Of a DNA stretch of 64,000 nucleotides, positions 61,854-64,000 are shown in pieces. Location of the stretch: NCBI GenBank assembly GCA_965225955.1, contig CBDDBX010000001.1, forward strand, positions 62,001-126,000, given 5' to 3'. This stretch comes from CBDDBX01 sp965225955 (GTDB lineage Bacteria > Acidobacteriota > Aminicenantia > UBA2199). Within the stretch, counting starts at the first letter, position 1; each line of letters begins with the position of its first letter. The position numbers were made by a program, and so were the translations under genes. The notes under the pieces are model-generated. The model was not told where the DNA came from. It did not search any database and was given only the letters and a program-made list of their open reading frames with translations.

Positions 61854-63365
61854 GTGCAGAAAAAAAAAGTAAGTAGCTATAGAGAATTTGTTAAATCTTT
61901 CAGTAGTGAAGATTTTAAATCGATAACCCAGATCAAAAGGTTGCTTGAAACAATATCCTGTGATTCAAAATTCAGGGAACTTGTTGAAAACAGTCCCGAT
62001 GACCCTACTATTAATGAAAGAATGAGAGCGGTTGGGGTTGATATAAAATGTGAAGATGTTTCAGGATTCTGGTCAAAAAAACATGGGCATTTATATACAA
62101 AATTATTAAGAGGTACCTCAGAAAATGTTGAACAATACCCTGAAATTAAAAAGGAACTGGACAGGTTTCCTTTAATGAAGTTGTGGTTCAACTGGTCCAG
62201 GCAGAGAGGGGATATGCTTGACTCCACTATAGATGCCAGAGTTGATGAAGCTTCTAACAATGTCGATTCCTCAACAACTAAAGGTAAATATGAACTTTGG
62301 CGTAATAGAAGAATAGTGGCAGCTAAGAGTGAACTTGGGCATTTTGGTAACCAGATAGATCACCCTACTTTTGCTTTTGAACTGAGCAGAGGATGTTCAG
62401 TTAATTGCTGGTTTTGTGGATTTGATGCAAAGAAACTGAATGGAGTTTATGAGTATAATGAGGAGAACCAACAAACCTGGCGGAATATTGTAGCTGCAGG
62501 AGCTGAGCTTTTTGGAAAAAATGCCAGAAACGCTCTCTGTTATTATGCAACCGAACCAATGGATAATCCCAGCTATCTGGATTTTATCAAAGATTATCAG
62601 AATCAGACAGGCGGTTATGTGTGCACAGCTACGGCAGCTCCTTTTAAAGATCCTGACGCTTTTCGTAATCTTCTGAACTACTACAGCGAAGCTGTAATTC
62701 CCTGGCCAAGAGTGTCAGTACTTACTGTATCTATGATGAGGAAGCTTCACGAAACATATACTCCTATGGAGTTAAGAGATGCATCCCTGCTGGATCAGAC
62801 AAGAGATTCAGGTAGGGAGAAAGCGGTATCAGGTAAGACTCTTGAAATGGATAGAGACGATCTGGGAGGAGAACGGGAGAACGAAGATGGACTGGAACTA
62901 CTTCCTCAGGGATCAATTGCCTGCGTTTCCGGTTTTTATGTCAATATGATTGATAAAACAATTCAGCTTGTCAGCCCCTGCAGAGCAAATGAAAAATACC
63001 CATATGGTTATAGAGTATTCGGTACGGAATCTTTTACCAATGCTTTTGATTATAAAGAAGCAATTTTAACACTTGTCGATAGGTGTATGAACCCGGTTAT
63101 TTCACCAGATATGAAGATCTCTTTCAGAGATGATCTCGAAATGATACCAACTGATTCCGGTTTTACACTAAGATCCTTTTATCAGAAGCACTACATAAAG
63201 GGAGGAGCTGAATTGACTGAATTGGGAAAAATTATCTATAATTCCAAACCAACATACGACGAACTTTTTCAGAAGCTTATGGGCTATGGAGCTTCTCCAT
63301 TGACTATTCCCGGAATGGTTAAAAACCTGTTTGATAAAGGTTTTCTTGATGAAACAGTTTTCTGA
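61854..63365 (+). CDS. PoyD-like radical SAM peptide epimerase
   Basis: A 503-residue protein starting with GTG (AGGAG seven bases before). The radical SAM cluster motif is C181-x3-C185-x2-C188 in SRGCSVNCWFCG, the CWFCG form I associate with the RiPP-maturation amino-acid epimerases of the PoyD/OspD/AvpD type. The N-terminal 100-170 residues resemble a leader-recognising part. A C-terminal helical part follows. These enzymes convert L- to D-residues in RiPP cores by radical H-abstraction. Next to hydrophobic Nif11 precursors the assignment is strong; the positions changed are not predictable. Confidence 0.88.
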   Translation: MQKKKVSSYREFVKSFSSEDFKSITQIKRLLETISCDSKFRELVENSPDDPTINERMRAVGVDIKCEDVSGFWSKKHGHLYTKLLRGTSENVEQYPEIKKELDRFPLMKLWFNWSRQRGDMLDSTIDARVDEASNNVDSSTTKGKYELWRNRRIVAAKSELGHFGNQIDHPTFAFELSRGCSVNCWFCGFDAKKLNGVYEYNEENQQTWRNIVAAGAELFGKNARNALCYYATEPMDNPSYLDFIKDYQNQTGGYVCTATAAPFKDPDAFRNLLNYYSEAVIPWPRVSVLTVSMMRKLHETYTPMELRDASLLDQTRDSGREKAVSGKTLEMDRDDLGGERENEDGLELLPQGSIACVSGFYVNMIDKTIQLVSPCRANEKYPYGYRVFGTESFTNAFDYKEAILTLVDRCMNPVISPDMKISFRDDLEMIPTDSGFTLRSFYQKHYIKGGAELTELGKIIYNSKPTYDELFQKLMGYGASPLTIPGMVKNLFDKGFLDETVF

Positions 63366-63419
63366 TTATATGGGCTGGCTGGAATTAACGGATTGTACAA
63401 AGACAAAGCTGGAGATTTT

Positions 63420-64000
63420 ATGGGATGTAATAACAGAGAATTTGATATAGTACTTGTGCTTCCTTCTTTTGAAGGTGTTAAAGATTTAAGCCTTGGACTG
63501 GCTTCAATAGATAGTTACCTTAAATCAAAAGGTAGAAACAGCGTTGTTATAAATAGTAATAATGTTGATGCATATATTGATAAATCAGAGATTTTTGGAT
63601 TCTCAATATTGGATCATACACATCATATTGCAAGAGAAATTACCAGTAAATTAAAAGATAAAACTGTGATATGGGGAGGGGCAACGGCCACCTCTCTTCC
63701 CGAATATCTACTTAAAGAAAATCCTGCTCTTGACTACGTAATTTTGAGTGAGGGTGAAGAGAGATTATTACAGTTACTCGAATCATTTGAAAATCCTGGT
63801 GTTTTTGACAATATTGATGGTATTGCATTCAGGGATTCTGTTGGCCAGATAGTTATAAGGGAAGCTGTGACTTTTATGGATATGAATGACCTTCCATTGT
63901 CTATGAATCTTGTTCAGCTTGGAGATCTTATAATGGTGGATATGACCCGGGGATGTTATGGAAGGTGCGGGTATTGTCAGGAAACTTTTAAAATGCGTTT
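63420..64000 (+). CDS. B12-binding domain radical SAM protein (truncated by window end)
   Basis: 193 codons before the edge, start ATG 63420 with GGAG before it. The N-terminal 110-150 residues form a cobalamin-binding Rossmann-type domain (LVLPSFEGVKDLSLGLASID, IWGGATATSLPEY, SEGEERLLQLLE). The radical SAM cysteines are C-x3-C-x2-C in RGCYGRCGYCQE. In polytheonamide-type clusters, such enzymes C-methylate unactivated carbons of the core. Other B12-radical SAM reactions are possible. The remaining gene is outside the window, so its function is not settled. Confidence 0.85.
   Translation, partial: MGCNNREFDIVLVLPSFEGVKDLSLGLASIDSYLKSKGRNSVVINSNNVDAYIDKSEIFGFSILDHTHHIAREITSKLKDKTVIWGGATATSLPEYLLKENPALDYVILSEGEERLLQLLESFENPGVFDNIDGIAFRDSVGQIVIREAVTFMDMNDLPLSMNLVQLGDLIMVDMTRGCYGRCGYCQETFKMR

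Overview
The window is about 64 kb of low-GC (roughly 40%) chromosomal DNA. It is gene-dense, uses AGA/AGG heavily for arginine, and holds no rRNA, tRNA or CRISPR array that I could find. The genes point to an anaerobic, diderm (two-membrane) bacterium. Anaerobic signs are hybrid cluster protein, a 1168-residue pyruvate:ferredoxin oxidoreductase, formate-THF ligase and a phosphate butyryl/acetyltransferase-type enzyme. Outer-membrane signs are a LolA-like carrier and two small beta-barrel-like proteins. No phylogenetic marker lets me name the phylum, so I leave it open.

Layout. 1-5.1 kb: the 3' end of hcp, an arsenate-detoxification pair (ArsJ-type GAPDH plus ArsJ efflux protein), and an SthA-like flavoprotein. 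5.1-15.7 kb: fhs, a membrane-anchored HTH protein, sppA, a giant four-ABC UvrA paralogue and a GNAT enzyme. 15.8-25.7 kb: paired outer-membrane-like proteins, menG-fxsA, a Cys/His/Lys-rich exported protein, gdhA, and a decarboxylase/NhaC-type antiporter pair. 25.7-31.8 kb: nifJ, a bifunctional-nuclease-family protein, a hypothetical gene and mazG.

31.8-47.6 kb is a long run of plus-strand genes: DUF1844, a TPR membrane protein, a DUF4388 protein, ribF, then the proteostasis block tig-clpP-clpX-lon, then engB, rho, ptb, lolA, an ECF sigma/anti-sigma pair and two membrane or TPR proteins. 47.6-53.1 kb is a tightly coupled minus-strand operon: secreted TPR/propeller protein, DUF4416, pyrC, coaX, hypothetical. 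53.7-60.3 kb holds an M16 peptidase and a cell-wall operon whose centre is a single 1248-residue protein. It fuses MurG, an FHA-like domain, a MurJ-like flippase and a HEAT-like tail, and is followed 2 bases later by mraY. Three consecutive membrane steps of lipid II supply (MraY, MurG, MurJ) are therefore encoded in two genes.

60.3-64.0 kb is the start of a ribosomal-peptide (RiPP) cluster. It has two Nif11-type precursors with nearly identical leaders ending in Gly-Gly and very hydrophobic Ala/Val cores, plus a stub of a third precursor. A perfect 10-bp terminator hairpin follows, then a PoyD-like radical SAM peptide epimerase and the first 193 codons of a B12-binding radical SAM enzyme cut by the window edge. 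This combination resembles the polytheonamide-type (proteusin) logic of D-amino-acid introduction plus possible C-methylation, here on Ala/Val-rich cores. It and the MurG-FHA-MurJ-HEAT fusion are the two most interesting items.
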